Assembly: GCA_910576815.1 (NCBI GenBank)
Contig: CAJTKA010000017.1
Span: forward strand, 1 to 64,000
DNA from: an uncultured Lachnospiraceae bacterium
GTDB taxonomy: Bacteria > Bacillota > Clostridia > Lachnospirales > Lachnospiraceae
DNA length: 64,000 bases
Direction: 5' to 3'
Numbering within the stretch: position 1 is the first letter of the stretch; each line of letters starts with the position of its first letter. Below the pieces are notes generated by a model. The model was given only the letters and a program-made list of their open reading frames with translations. It was not told the DNA's origin and did no database searches. A program made the translations under genes and the position numbers. Below, one piece after another: positions 16,989-26,203 of the stretch.

Positions 16989-17624
16989 TTATTGGTATAT
17001 GATGTAAGAGAGCGCACGTGCCCCCTCATCTTCCTGATTACTGATCTTCACACTCCTTTTGCCGACAAACGACACATCCTGCCCGCTGTGAGCGCTCTGA
17101 TTGGTATAAAGTGTCTTCCCGGGCAGATTGACGAGCATTTCCTCGCCGCTTTTCGTCTCCAAAACAACGAGCTGCTTCTTTGCCCAATCCTCGATATAAC
17201 CGATTTCTACCGCCTGACCGTCCACCGAGACAAGCGGGACCGCCTCAAGCGCATAGCCGTCGTCTGCCGCATCTTCCAAAGACCCCACATATAAGATCCT
17301 GTTGTTAAAACCGCTGTAATCTTCTGCGGAAGCATAGGTAAAGTCCAGAGTAATGCTGCCGTTCTTCTCCTCCACCGCTTTCAGGGCAACACGCCCTTCC
17401 CCGCTGTCCGCGCAGTATTCCTCCACGCGCGACGCCGCAAAGCTTTCCAGATCAGCCGTTTCGATCTGATAGTAGCTTTGATCCGCTCTGCCAACGATGT
17501 GATGCGATATGCCTCCCTCCTTGTTCAAGGACAGGGAAGTGATCTCCGGCGCCTTCTTCTGTCCACAGCCTGCAAGCCCCAGAATCATTGTCAACAGCAA
17601 AAGCGCACTAATAACCTTCCGCAT
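16989..17624 (-). CDS. Putative lipoprotein of unknown function
   Basis: The 211-residue product has a clear lipoprotein signal peptide (MRKVISALLLLTMILGLAGC), with the lipid-modified cysteine at position 20. The rest is soluble, acidic and free of membrane helices, so it should sit on the outer face of the membrane. I recognise no domain. It lies between recO (56 bases upstream) and glyS (18 bases downstream) on the same strand and is probably read through with them. Confidence 0.7.
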   Translation of the reverse strand: MRKVISALLLLTMILGLAGCGQKKAPEITSLSLNKEGGISHHIVGRADQSYYQIETADLESFAASRVEEYCADSGEGRVALKAVEEKNGSITLDFTYASAEDYSGFNNRILYVGSLEDAADDGYALEAVPLVSVDGQAVEIGYIEDWAKKQLVVLETKSGEEMLVNLPGKTLYTNQSAHSGQDVSFVGKRSVKISNQEDEGARALSYIIYQ

Positions 17625-17680
17625 AGGGTTTCCTTTCTATATTTCAAATATTATGGCACGGCTCATTCTTGCTCATTGTA

Positions 17681-18328
17681 TTACATATTTTCCACAATTT
17701 CAAGACTTTTAAGCGGTCTGTCGATGGAACGGGCGCGGCAGTCGGACGCGATTTCTCCAAGCTGCGCCAGAACCTGCGGCGTTACGGTGAACGTGTAGAG
17801 CTTTTCGATCCCGGATGCCGCTATGTAAGAGACCGCGTAACGCGTGGATTCCTCCCATTTTTCCCCCTCCGGCATTCCGGCGAACTCCCCGTTTATCACC
17901 ACAGCCTTGATCTCAAAGATATAACGCACCAGCAGATGGGAAAGCCCCTCGTGCATAAGTGCGCGAAGGGACTGGTAGAGGAGCTTTAAGAGTTCCTTTT
18001 CATCATTGTTCTCCCTTGTATAATAATCCATGACCTCCAAAAAATACATCCCATAGAAGGCGCTCTCATAATCTTCCCGCAGTCCTTCAAAATAATTGGA
18101 GATATCCGCCTCCATCAGATTATAAGATGTCCTTCCCTCATAAAACTTAAACGTGCCAAAGCAGAAGGGATTCGTGGCCGCCAGGAGCTTACTGCTCGGT
18201 TTTCTTGCCCCCCTCGCGAAAGCGGCTATCTTACCTCTTTCTTTCGTGAGCAGAACCACCCGTCTGTCATAGTCACCGATCGGTTCAGCCTTTAGCACCA
18301 TCCCTGTAAGCTCCGTGACCCCCTGCAT
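17681..18328 (-). CDS. recO: DNA repair protein RecO, zinc-ribbon-less
   Basis: RecO works with RecF/RecR to load RecA on gapped DNA. The N-terminal OB-fold is evident in VLKAEPIGDYDRRVVLLTKE and GKIAAFARGARKPSSKL. The helical C-terminal part includes LVRYIFEIKAVVINGEF and IEKLYTFTVTPQVLAQL. At 215 residues it is shorter than the usual 240-255: the segment that normally carries a CxxC zinc ribbon between these two C-terminal motifs is reduced to about 25 residues without the cysteine pairs. A GAGGAGG site supports the ATG at 18328, which lies within the 3' end of yqzL. The order era-yqzL-recO supports the call. Confidence 0.92.
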   Translation of the reverse strand: MQGVTELTGMVLKAEPIGDYDRRVVLLTKERGKIAAFARGARKPSSKLLAATNPFCFGTFKFYEGRTSYNLMEADISNYFEGLREDYESAFYGMYFLEVMDYYTRENNDEKELLKLLYQSLRALMHEGLSHLLVRYIFEIKAVVINGEFAGMPEGEKWEESTRYAVSYIAASGIEKLYTFTVTPQVLAQLGEIASDCRARSIDRPLKSLEIVENM

Positions 18329-18452
18329 CAGAATCCTCCTCGGCTGCTCTCATTGCTTCCTTCTCCTCCTGCCTTTGCACATTTTTATATGCCAAAAAAT
18401 CCTCTATCTTTCCCGTCGCCATAAACTGCTCCCAGTAGTTTATCTCCTTCAT
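18285..18452 (-). CDS. yqzL: YqzL-like small protein
   Basis: This 55-residue frame begins MKEINYWEQFMATGKIEDFL and continues with a charged region (NVQRQEEKEAMRAAEED). The Trp/Phe-rich opening and the place between era and recO match the yqzL gene of Bacillus and its relatives; its function is unknown. The last 44 bases overlap the start of recO in another frame, so the two are probably translationally coupled, with the recO ribosome site inside this gene. Confidence 0.75.
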   Translation of the reverse strand: MKEINYWEQFMATGKIEDFLAYKNVQRQEEKEAMRAAEEDSDAGGHGAYRDGAKG

Positions 18453-18535
18453 CTTACGCCCCCTGTTTCATCCTTATCCTGCACCGTCCTCTTATCTGAC
18501 GTGTCAAAAAATAGGGTTCGCAGATTTGCCTTTTT

Positions 18536-19468
18536 CTATTCTACCGCGCCGGGATCATATCCAAAATTTTTCATCAAAAAGTCACTGTCCCGCCAGTCCT
18601 TTTTCACTTTTACCCAGAGCTTTAGATTGACCTGATTTTCTACCAGATCCTCGACATCCTTTCTGGCCAGAGAGCCGATCTTTTTTAACATTGCGCCCTG
18701 TTTGCCGATGATGATCCCCTTGTGGGACTCCCGCTCGCAAATGATGGTGGCCTCGATATCCACGATCTTCTTTTTGAACTTCATCTGCTCGATGGTGACG
18801 GCAATGCCGTGAGGGATCTCCTCCTCCAGACAGCGCAGGGCTTTCTCCCTGATCAGTTCCGCCACGATCTGGCGCATCGGCTGGTCGGTCACCATATCCT
18901 CGTCGTAGAAGGGTTCCCCGTAAGGAAGATATTTGAAAATACAGGCAATGAGTTCCCCCGTGCCGTCCTTTTTCAGGGCGGACACGGGTACGATCTCCGC
19001 AAAGTCAAGCTCTTTTCGATAAGCATCGATATAGGTCAGCAGCAATTCTTTCTTGACCGTATCGATCTTGTTGATTACTAAAATAACAGGTGTTTTTATT
19101 TTTTTCAGTTCTTCTATGATATGCCGCTCCCCCGCACCGATATAGTCCGTCGGCTCCACCAGCCACAGGATCACGTCTACTTCGGAGATGCTGCTCTCGG
19201 CGGCATTCACCATATAGTCACCCAGCTTATTCTTCGCTTTGTGGATGCCGGGCGTATCCACAAACACGATTTGTCCCTCCTCGCAGGTATAGACGGTGCG
19301 GATACGGTTCCTCGTGGTCTGGGGTTTCTTAGAGGTAATGGCGATCTTCTGACCGATCAGGGCATTCATCAGGGTAGATTTCCCCACGTTCGGCCTGCCG
19401 ATCAACGTGGCGAACCCTGCTTTCAGCTTCTGATCATCCTGTCTGTTGTTTTGAATATCACCCGTCAT
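18536..19468 (-). CDS. era: GTPase Era
   Basis: Era is a ribosome-assembly GTPase that binds the 3' end of 16S rRNA. The G-domain motifs are GRPNVGKST (G1), FVDTPGIHKAKN (G3) and VINKIDTV (G4). The C-terminal KH domain holds IICERESHKGIIIGKQGAML near residue 235. The 310-residue length includes a slightly longer N-terminus (about 14 charged residues before the fold). It heads the conserved era-yqzL-recO order. Confidence 0.97.
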   Translation of the reverse strand: MTGDIQNNRQDDQKLKAGFATLIGRPNVGKSTLMNALIGQKIAITSKKPQTTRNRIRTVYTCEEGQIVFVDTPGIHKAKNKLGDYMVNAAESSISEVDVILWLVEPTDYIGAGERHIIEELKKIKTPVILVINKIDTVKKELLLTYIDAYRKELDFAEIVPVSALKKDGTGELIACIFKYLPYGEPFYDEDMVTDQPMRQIVAELIREKALRCLEEEIPHGIAVTIEQMKFKKKIVDIEATIICERESHKGIIIGKQGAMLKKIGSLARKDVEDLVENQVNLKLWVKVKKDWRDSDFLMKNFGYDPGAVE

Positions 19469-19521
19469 TTTATTCTCATCCCATTCTTTTTCTATGATTC
19501 TTGTTTTGTTGCCGCTTCTGT

Positions 19522-20685
19522 CTATTCCTGATTCGTGTCCTGTCCTGCGCCTGCTTCTGTTCCATCCTGCTCTGGCTTTCTCGTCTCAGGCTGATTCAGT
19601 CCGCTCCATCTGTCCATTTCCGATGTCCCGCTCACCGCTTCAACCTCCGCACGCTCTGCCCTGCGCTTTCTCCATGCTTTCCGCACGATACGGAAGATAA
19701 GCACCGCCACGACGATGATCACGCCCCAGAAAACGAGATAGGGAATGTCGATCACAAAGCCGATGGCGAAATCGCGGATCCCGAAGCCAATATCCTCAAT
19801 GCTCTTGATAAAGCCGCTTTTGATCCGCTCCCATGCAGTGGCCGTCTGCGGCGCCGAATACTTACGCACTTCGTCGAGGTTTAGATACACCGTGCTGTAA
19901 TCTATCTGGTTGTCATAGGTGCGAAGCTGGGACTCCATGCTCTCAAGCTGGTAACGAACCTCGGATAGCCGCCCTTCGATCGCAATAATATCTTCTACGC
20001 TTTCTGCCTGCCCAAGCAGGGTAAGCAGTCTGTCCCGCTCCGTGAGAAGGGCTTTTTTGTGACTTTCCAGATCCACATACTGTAAGGTGACGTCCTCCAC
20101 GCTCTCGGAACGGTTGGTCACATTGGTCTGCTCGCCTACCTGCGTAAGGAAACCGTCCAGCTTCTCCTTGGGCACCCGTGCTGTCAGATTGGCGCAGCGC
20201 TGCTTTACATGCTGTTCTTCCACATAATAGCTTCTCACATCATAGACGGAAATGCTTTCTATGTATCCGCCGAGCGCTTCCACCTGTTTTTGCAGATTCG
20301 GCACCAGCGTGTCAAAGTCCTCTGTCTCCGCAGAGATATTCACAGTCTTGATCAGCTTGCGCCCGGAAGCTGCCTGCCCGGTCTCCTGCACTGAGCCTCC
20401 CTCAGCCAGCGATTCCTCCGCAATTTCCGCCGCCTCATATTGATTGGAAGTCCTCGCAGCCTCGTTGCTTATCACCACGCCGCCGTCATCAGCCGCCGCT
20501 GTGTCATAGGCATATTCTTCCGTCATTGCCGCAGGCGCCTCGGCCGAAAGTGAAGCCGTGCCTGCTCCGGTGCTGCCGCAGGCGCTAATAACAACTGTTA
20601 TTCCAAGAATTGCTGCTATCAACCGCAGCATGCCTCTCTTTTCCCCGTTCATGTGCTCTCTGTCTTTCCTTCTTTCTCTTTTCAT
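19522..20685 (-). CDS. DUF4349-type membrane lipoprotein
   Basis: The 387-residue product starts with a charged stretch and then a lipoprotein signal peptide (MLRLIAAILGITVVISACGS, from residue 18). A GGGAGG site 8 bases upstream supports the first ATG. The middle part (about 110-260) matches the DUF4349 layout: VNISAETEDFDTLVPNLQ, a long coiled-coil segment with LESHKKALLTERDRLLTLL, and YSTVYLNLDEV. One transmembrane helix near residue 305-325 (IPYLVFWGVIIVVAVLIFRI) is followed by a basic cytoplasmic tail. Function is unknown; such proteins are thought to act at the envelope. Confidence 0.82.
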   Translation of the reverse strand: MKRERRKDREHMNGEKRGMLRLIAAILGITVVISACGSTGAGTASLSAEAPAAMTEEYAYDTAAADDGGVVISNEAARTSNQYEAAEIAEESLAEGGSVQETGQAASGRKLIKTVNISAETEDFDTLVPNLQKQVEALGGYIESISVYDVRSYYVEEQHVKQRCANLTARVPKEKLDGFLTQVGEQTNVTNRSESVEDVTLQYVDLESHKKALLTERDRLLTLLGQAESVEDIIAIEGRLSEVRYQLESMESQLRTYDNQIDYSTVYLNLDEVRKYSAPQTATAWERIKSGFIKSIEDIGFGIRDFAIGFVIDIPYLVFWGVIIVVAVLIFRIVRKAWRKRRAERAEVEAVSGTSEMDRWSGLNQPETRKPEQDGTEAGAGQDTNQE

Positions 20686-20791
20686 GATCCTTTCCTCCCT
20701 TTCCCTGTCAGCTTTCCCAATCAGCTGTCTCTATCCTTAATACCTTTAATGGAAAGAAAAAGTTGCACTCTCATAAAATACCACCTGTTTT

Positions 20792-23713
20792 TTAATGAAT
20801 CAGATATTCCACGGAACCAAAAAGATCTTTCTGTTCCTTGATTTTCTCCTCGTTTCCGACCACGCAGAGGCAGTCGTCATCCATAAAGGCGCGGATATAG
20901 GCGGCAAGCCCTCTGACGGTTTCCACGTCCGTAGCCAGCAATTCGTCGCGCTCCTGCTGCACCCGCTCCTCAGAAAAGCCCGTCAGATAACCAGCCAGCG
21001 AATATGTCCCGTACACCTGCGGCGGCATGGGTGTATCCAGCGCGCTGACCGCCCCAATGATATACTTCAACATGGTGCGCTCGTCGGCCTCAAACCCTTC
21101 CACAAAGTCAGCCGCCTTCTCGTAGACCTCGATGGTCTTTTCCAGATTGGGGTCCCGGTAAGAGACAAAGTAGCTCTCCCCGGTCTTTCCAAACTGACAC
21201 ATACACCCGTAGGCCCCGCCTTTGACACGAACCTGCGTCCAGAGGTACTCATAGCTCATCATCACCTTGAGCGCCCGCAGCGCTCCCGTGTAGGCTAACC
21301 CCTTTTTCGCAAAGTTACCCGCCCGGCATACATACTGGATCTGGGCGGCGCTCATCAAGCCTTCGTTCTTCTTCTTCGGCTGAGGATCGCAGGGCATTCC
21401 CTGCACAGGCTCTGTGTAAAGCTTTCCTTTCAGGCCTTCGATCAACGGCTCAATGCCCGTCAGCCCCTGTTTTTCGGCTGTATAGTCCACCATCAGGTTT
21501 TCCGGGCGGAAGATGTGGCGCACCAGCTGCTCCATCTTTTCGCTCAGTTCTTCCTTCTTGCTGTCGAAATCCTGCTCTAATTCTTCCAACAGGCGGTAAA
21601 AGCTAAGCCCGTTCACACGGTCCATCATCCAAGCCTGCTTCGACAGATAGGAAAGCGCCTGCCCAGCCGCCAGAGAATGTCCGGCTGACATCATCTGTGC
21701 CTGTTTGTCGGAGCGGTTTTCTGCCACCAGCTCAAGCAGCCGTTTCTCATTGGTATAGACTGATTCGGTCAATATTTCTTCTGCCAGCGCAAACGCTTTG
21801 GGAAGGTTCTCGTAAAACGTCTTTACCTTCAAGTCGAAGGTCAGTCTATAATCAGAGAGATCGTTCGCATTTGTGTAAACGTTCACTGCCGGTGCAACGC
21901 CGCCTGTCCGCAGATTGATCTCGTTGTACAATTCCTGATAAGAGCGTTTTTCCGTGTCCACCAACCCCAGCATCACCTGCAAAAGCCCCACATAGGGGAA
22001 CAGCGCCTCCGGCACCTGTCTAAGATCAAAGACAAGCCGCAGATAGCCGATGCCGTTGGTGTCGATCTCATGATAAAGAAGTGTGGTATCTCCCACCTTT
22101 CTCTCCTCGTTTTTGTAGCCGCGCGCCTTTTTGCCGATATCCTCTATGGCAAGAATCGGTATCTTTTCCACATCTTCCGGTTTATCGGGCGTCTCCTGAA
22201 AAATGGCAAGCGCCTCCGTCTCCTCCACAACAGCCGCAATCTCCTCCGCCGTCATGGCCGCCTTCTTCGCCGCAAGACGCTCCGCCAGCGCTTTTTCCTT
22301 CTTCCCGGTAAGCCCCTTCACAGGCCGCACTACCACAATGCTCTTATGATGATTATTGAGAACAAAGTCTCGCAGCATCGTTTCGTAACAGTCGTTATCT
22401 ATGTTCCGCTTCAATTGCCTGTAGGTCTCTCCCAGCTCCAGATAATCAAAGGGTCTGTTGTCGTCGTAGAGCCAAGTCTCAAACATATGCAGGCCGTACA
22501 TCAGCCCCTTGGGGTAAGCGCCGTAGTCCGCCTCCCGGTAGGCAAATTCATCACGATTCAAGGCCGCCAGAAGCGCCTTTTTCTCTACGCCGTCCTGCGC
22601 AAGCCCCCGCAGGGTCTCCTCGATGATGCGCACAAATTCATCCTTCTGCGCATACTCGGCATTCTTTGCCACTATGGAAAAAAAGGGCTGTTTTACGTCC
22701 GACTCGCAAAAACTGCTGATATCCGTACCGATGCCCGCATCCAAAAGTGCCTTTCTCACAGGGGCACCCGGCGCGCCGACCACTGCGTCCGCCAGCGCCT
22801 GAAAGCCTCTGTGCTCTTTTCTGTCAAGCGCCTCTCCCAGACAGACATTGTAGGAAAGATAGGTGTTTGATGCCTCCGATTCACTTTCCATGATCGGATA
22901 TTCCTTCTCCACCACCGCCGTCTCCTGAAACGGCGTCTCCGACAAAAGAGCGGAATCCACGGAAAGCGCGTCATACTTGGACAGATACTCTCTGTCAAGA
23001 TACGTCAGTTTCTCCTCCATATCCATATCGCCGTAGAGATAGATGTAGCTGTTGGAGGGATGATAATATTTCTTATGGAAATCCAAAAAGCCCTCGTAAG
23101 TCAGCTCCGGGATCACATCCGGGTCGCCGCCCGACTCCACCCCGTATGAGGTATGCGGATAGAGGGAGTTCATGATCTCCCGATAAAGCACGTCGTCCGG
23201 GGAGGAAAAGGCCCCCTTCATCTCATTGTAGACCACGCCGTTGATTGTTAGTTCATCGTCCGCATTTTCCAGCTCATAGTGCCAGCCTTCCTGTCTGAAG
23301 ATCTTTTCCTCGCGGTAAATGTTCGGATGAAACACTGCGTCCAGATAGACGTCCATCAGATTCTGAAAATCCTTGTCGTTGCAGCTCGCTACCGGATAGA
23401 CGGTCTTATCAGGATAAGTCATGGCATTTAAAAAGGTGTTGAGCGACCCCTTCGCCAGTTCGATGAAAGGATCCTTAATCGGATATTTTTCGGAACCGCA
23501 AAGTACCGTGTGCTCTATGATGTGTGCCACCCCTGTGCTGTCTTTGGGCGGGGTACGGAAGCCGATGTAAAACACCTTGTTGTCGTCATTGTTGGAAAGA
23601 AGCGCCACCCGCGCACCCGTTTTGTTATGTTTCAAAAGAAAGCCGTCCGATTTCAATTCTTCGATCCGCTGTTTTGAGATCAGGGTGTATGCCTGTAAGT
23701 TTTCTAAATTCAT
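20792..23713 (-). CDS. M16C zinc peptidase (presequence-protease-like, insulinase family)
   Basis: This large chamber-forming metalloprotease degrades peptides. The inverted zinc motif HIIEH is at residues 64-68 (counting from the chosen start) in GVAHIIEHTVLCGSEKYP. The remaining M16C domains extend to about residue 973, with VKGGAYGCMCQFG near 820, where substrate-binding residues lie in relatives. Two ATGs are possible. The upstream one (23737) overlaps the ribosome site AAGGAAGGAG, which fits the ATG at 23713, so I start there. There is no signal peptide, so the enzyme acts in the cytoplasm. A long hairpin lies between this gene and ylmH. Confidence 0.95.
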   Translation of the reverse strand: MNLENLQAYTLISKQRIEELKSDGFLLKHNKTGARVALLSNNDDNKVFYIGFRTPPKDSTGVAHIIEHTVLCGSEKYPIKDPFIELAKGSLNTFLNAMTYPDKTVYPVASCNDKDFQNLMDVYLDAVFHPNIYREEKIFRQEGWHYELENADDELTINGVVYNEMKGAFSSPDDVLYREIMNSLYPHTSYGVESGGDPDVIPELTYEGFLDFHKKYYHPSNSYIYLYGDMDMEEKLTYLDREYLSKYDALSVDSALLSETPFQETAVVEKEYPIMESESEASNTYLSYNVCLGEALDRKEHRGFQALADAVVGAPGAPVRKALLDAGIGTDISSFCESDVKQPFFSIVAKNAEYAQKDEFVRIIEETLRGLAQDGVEKKALLAALNRDEFAYREADYGAYPKGLMYGLHMFETWLYDDNRPFDYLELGETYRQLKRNIDNDCYETMLRDFVLNNHHKSIVVVRPVKGLTGKKEKALAERLAAKKAAMTAEEIAAVVEETEALAIFQETPDKPEDVEKIPILAIEDIGKKARGYKNEERKVGDTTLLYHEIDTNGIGYLRLVFDLRQVPEALFPYVGLLQVMLGLVDTEKRSYQELYNEINLRTGGVAPAVNVYTNANDLSDYRLTFDLKVKTFYENLPKAFALAEEILTESVYTNEKRLLELVAENRSDKQAQMMSAGHSLAAGQALSYLSKQAWMMDRVNGLSFYRLLEELEQDFDSKKEELSEKMEQLVRHIFRPENLMVDYTAEKQGLTGIEPLIEGLKGKLYTEPVQGMPCDPQPKKKNEGLMSAAQIQYVCRAGNFAKKGLAYTGALRALKVMMSYEYLWTQVRVKGGAYGCMCQFGKTGESYFVSYRDPNLEKTIEVYEKAADFVEGFEADERTMLKYIIGAVSALDTPMPPQVYGTYSLAGYLTGFSEERVQQERDELLATDVETVRGLAAYIRAFMDDDCLCVVGNEEKIKEQKDLFGSVEYLIH

Positions 23714-23770
23714 ATATACTCCTTCCTTGGTTTCCATCTATGCAGAGAATGCCCGTTTTCTGACATTCTC

Positions 23771-23841
23771 CTATACGAGACTTAGAAGTTCTTTACGAAA
23801 CAGCCTTTGCTGCGAGTAATTTAGAACTTCTTCTCGTATAG
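23771..23841 (-). repeat. Long imperfect hairpin between ylmH and the M16 peptidase gene
   Basis: Outer arms CTATACGAG and CTCGTATAG (9 bp perfect) enclose inner arms AAGTTCT/AGAACTT, then TTAC/GTAA, and a small CAGC-CTTT-GCTG tip. The whole forms a stem-loop of about 71 bases. No U-run follows on either strand, so it is not a simple terminator. It could be a processing site, an attenuator or a miniature repeat element. Confidence 0.6.
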
Positions 23842-23904
23842 TATATCATTTTCCGGAAAAATTATCTATCTATAGTTTCTATTGCTTTGTTTCTTTTGCT
23901 GCCG

Positions 23905-24672
23905 TCATTTCTTTCCAAAGACACCAACTTCCACGCGATCTTTCCCTTTTTTGCTCACGCCTGTCTGTCCGTAATAAATAAATTTTCCGAAACCGCGCAC
24001 GGTAACGGCGTCCTCCTCCTTAAGCTGGCAGGAAGCGTTTTCCGTCTGGATGCCGTTAATAAAAATACGGCCGTTATTAAATAAATCGCGGCTCTCCTCA
24101 CGGGAAAGGTTGTACACCTTGGAGATCACGCCGTCTGCCCTGGGAGACGAAACCGTCACCGAAATCCGCTCCGGCTCAGCGCTTTGTACTATGGCTTCTC
24201 CTTGCGTCCGTTTACATGAGACATTGGTGTGCCTCACCCTGTCTAAATGTTCCACGATATAATTTGCAATGTTTTCATGGCAGAAAAGCAGGGCTCCCTG
24301 CTCTTTTTTGGCTTCCACAAACAAATCGCCCAGCACGTCCCGCTCGATCCCCAGATTCATGAGCGCACCGAGAAAGTCCCTGTGCGTCAGGCTTTCCGCA
24401 AATTTAGGCGCTTTGGGAGCGATCCTGACTGACGCGATCGGATACGCCTCCTCATAGCCCGGATCCCCGAAGCGGAGCATCTTCCGCTCGCACAGGGGCG
24501 CGCCACCTTCCATTCTGACCCCCGCATAGGAGACTTCCCGCTCTACCGCATAGTAAGCCTGCTGCTCGGCCAGCCCCAAAAAGGGCGTGTAGGTGTATCT
24601 GTTCTGCGTGTAAGCCGTATCCGCCAGCTCGGTCAGCCTGCGCTTTAACTGCTGCAATTCTTTCTCATCCAT
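23905..24672 (-). CDS. ylmH: S4-domain RNA-binding protein YlmH
   Basis: This 255-residue protein has the YlmH layout: a helical N-terminal part, a central region with VRIAPKAPKFAESLTHRDFL and GALMNLGIERDVLGDL, and a C-terminal S4 RNA-binding domain (about 180-240; NLSREESRDLFNNGRIFING). YlmH binds stalled ribosomal particles and rescues nascent chains in Bacillus. In many Firmicutes it lies in the division cluster near sepF; here the neighbours differ. The start has an AAGGAAC site 7 bases upstream and a promoter at 24713-24741 on the minus strand. Confidence 0.9.
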   Translation of the reverse strand: MDEKELQQLKRRLTELADTAYTQNRYTYTPFLGLAEQQAYYAVEREVSYAGVRMEGGAPLCERKMLRFGDPGYEEAYPIASVRIAPKAPKFAESLTHRDFLGALMNLGIERDVLGDLFVEAKKEQGALLFCHENIANYIVEHLDRVRHTNVSCKRTQGEAIVQSAEPERISVTVSSPRADGVISKVYNLSREESRDLFNNGRIFINGIQTENASCQLKEEDAVTVRGFGKFIYYGQTGVSKKGKDRVEVGVFGKK

Positions 24673-24693
24673 AACAGGTTCCTTCTATGATAA

Positions 24694-24722
24694 TTGACAG
24701 AATTCGCAATATATGGTATTCT
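24694..24722 (+). promoter_or_regulatory. Promoter for the NSS transporter
   Basis: TTGACA (24694-24699) and TATTCT (24717-24722) are 17 bases apart. The transcript would begin about 130 bases before the transporter start and include two hairpins. Confidence 0.7.
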
Positions 24723-24741
24723 TAAACTTAATTTTTGTCAA
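24713..24741 (-). promoter_or_regulatory. Promoter for ylmH, overlapping the divergent promoter
   Basis: On the minus strand TTGACA (24736-24741) and TACCAT (24713-24718) are 17 bases apart. The -10 boxes of this and the plus-strand promoter share bases, so polymerase can hardly use both at once. Confidence 0.6.
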
Positions 24742-24752
24742 TATTTTGTAAA

Positions 24753-24796
24753 ATCGAGTGCCCGCGCACTCGATCAAGAGAATGCTTCGCATTCTC
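24753..24796 (+). promoter_or_regulatory. Tandem hairpins in the NSS transporter leader
   Basis: ATCGAGTGC / GCACTCGAT (24753-24774) is followed three bases later by GAGAATGC-TTC-GCATTCTC (24778-24796). Both stems are perfect. No U-run follows, so they do not form an ordinary terminator. The two-hairpin layout recalls the 53-bp repeats at 1081 and 9422, but the sequence differs. Confidence 0.55.
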
Positions 24797-24856
24797 CCTA
24801 AATGGTTTACACTGTCGCAATTTTCTTAAATCATTAAGAGTAACAGGGGGTTCAAA

Positions 24857-26203
24857 ATGAAAAAAACAAACACAAAAGCTAACTTTTCAAACCGCATCGG
24901 CTTCGTGCTGGCGGCGGCAGGCTCCGCGGTGGGCATGGGAAACCTGTGGCGTTTTCCGTATCTGGCTGCAAAATACGGCGGCGGCATCTTTCTGCTCGTC
25001 TACATCATCCTGGCTGTGACCTTCGGCTTCTCGCTGATGATCACGGAGATCGCGATCGGCCGAAAGACGGGAAAAAGCCCGCTCTATGCCTATGGGGAAC
25101 TGCATCCGAAATTTGGTTTCCTGGGGATCGCGGCATCGGCTGTGCCCATTATCATCTTTCCCTACTACTGCGTGATCGGCGGATGGGTCATTAAATATCT
25201 TACCATCTACGTCACCGGTCAGGCCGGCGCTGCGGCTGACGACGCCTACTTCGGCTCTTTCATCAGCAACACGGCCAATCCCATCCTCTGCCTTTTCGTG
25301 TTTCTCTTTCTCACCGCGGCGGTTGTCATGTTCGGCGTGGAGAAAGGCATCGAGCGGGTGAGCCGGGTGATGATGCCCCTGCTGGTACTTCTGGCGATCG
25401 GCATATCGATTTACAGCCTTACTCTGGACGGCGCCTTAGAGGGGCTTGTCTACTATGTAAAGCCTGATTTCTCTCAATTTTCAATCAAGACCATCATTGC
25501 TGCCATGGGACAACTTTTCTACTCTATGTCCTTAGCGATGGGCATTATGATCACCTACGGCTCTTATATGCGCCAGGAGGACAACCTGGAAGCTTCGGTG
25601 CGGCATATCGAGATCTTCGACACGGCCATTGCCTTTCTGGCGGGTCTGATGATCATCCCCTCTGTTTTCGTCTTTTCAGGCGGCAGCAGCGAAGCGCTGA
25701 AACAGGGACCGACGCTGATGTTTGTCATGCTTCCCAAAGTATTTAACGCTATGCCCGGCGGCATCCTCATCGGCTTCGTTTTCTTTGTGCTGGTGTTATT
25801 TGCTGCCCTGACATCGGCGATTTCTCTGATGGAAACCATCGTCTCCATCTTTATGGAAAAATTTCATCTGGGAAGAAAACCAGTCTGTCTGGCCGTTTTT
25901 ATCGCCTCCTTCCTGCTCGCCCTGCCCTCTACCCTGGGTTACGGCGTGCTCTCGAACGTGACGATCTTTGGCTATCAGATCCTGGATTTCTTTGACTTTA
26001 TCAGCAATAACATTGCCATGCCCATTGTCGCGCTTTTGACGGCGATTCTCATCGGTTACGCCGTCCGTCCCGAGGCCGTCATCGACGAGGTGGAAAAAAA
26101 CGGCATTTTCCGCTCCAAAAAGTTGTATGTCTATATGATCCGGTTTGTCGTGCCCCTGTGCATGATCATTATCCTGATTTCCTCCCTTTTTGGTATCGTA
26201 TAA
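24857..26203 (+). CDS. Sodium-dependent neurotransmitter:sodium symporter (NSS/SNF) family transporter
   Basis: This membrane carrier takes up an amino acid or related solute with Na+. The 448-residue product has about 11 hydrophobic segments, as in the short bacterial members such as MhsT. The signature GSAVGMGNLWRFPYLAAKYGG at residues about 19-39 forms part of the Na+ and substrate sites. GQLFYSMSLAMGIMITYGSY near residue 220 corresponds to TM6. The substrate cannot be predicted. The gene stands alone on the plus strand with its own promoter, and it can use the Na+ gradient made by the decarboxylase pump. Confidence 0.93.
   Translation: MKKTNTKANFSNRIGFVLAAAGSAVGMGNLWRFPYLAAKYGGGIFLLVYIILAVTFGFSLMITEIAIGRKTGKSPLYAYGELHPKFGFLGIAASAVPIIIFPYYCVIGGWVIKYLTIYVTGQAGAAADDAYFGSFISNTANPILCLFVFLFLTAAVVMFGVEKGIERVSRVMMPLLVLLAIGISIYSLTLDGALEGLVYYVKPDFSQFSIKTIIAAMGQLFYSMSLAMGIMITYGSYMRQEDNLEASVRHIEIFDTAIAFLAGLMIIPSVFVFSGGSSEALKQGPTLMFVMLPKVFNAMPGGILIGFVFFVLVLFAALTSAISLMETIVSIFMEKFHLGRKPVCLAVFIASFLLALPSTLGYGVLSNVTIFGYQILDFFDFISNNIAMPIVALLTAILIGYAVRPEAVIDEVEKNGIFRSKKLYVYMIRFVVPLCMIIILISSLFGIV

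Noticed and set aside
22070..22870. 266-codon plus-strand frame opposite the M16 peptidase
   Set aside because: Antisense shadow; Leu/Arg/His-rich with no domain.
24723..24856. Glycine riboswitch before the NSS transporter
   Set aside because: The leader has only two simple hairpins and lacks the conserved glycine-aptamer core.
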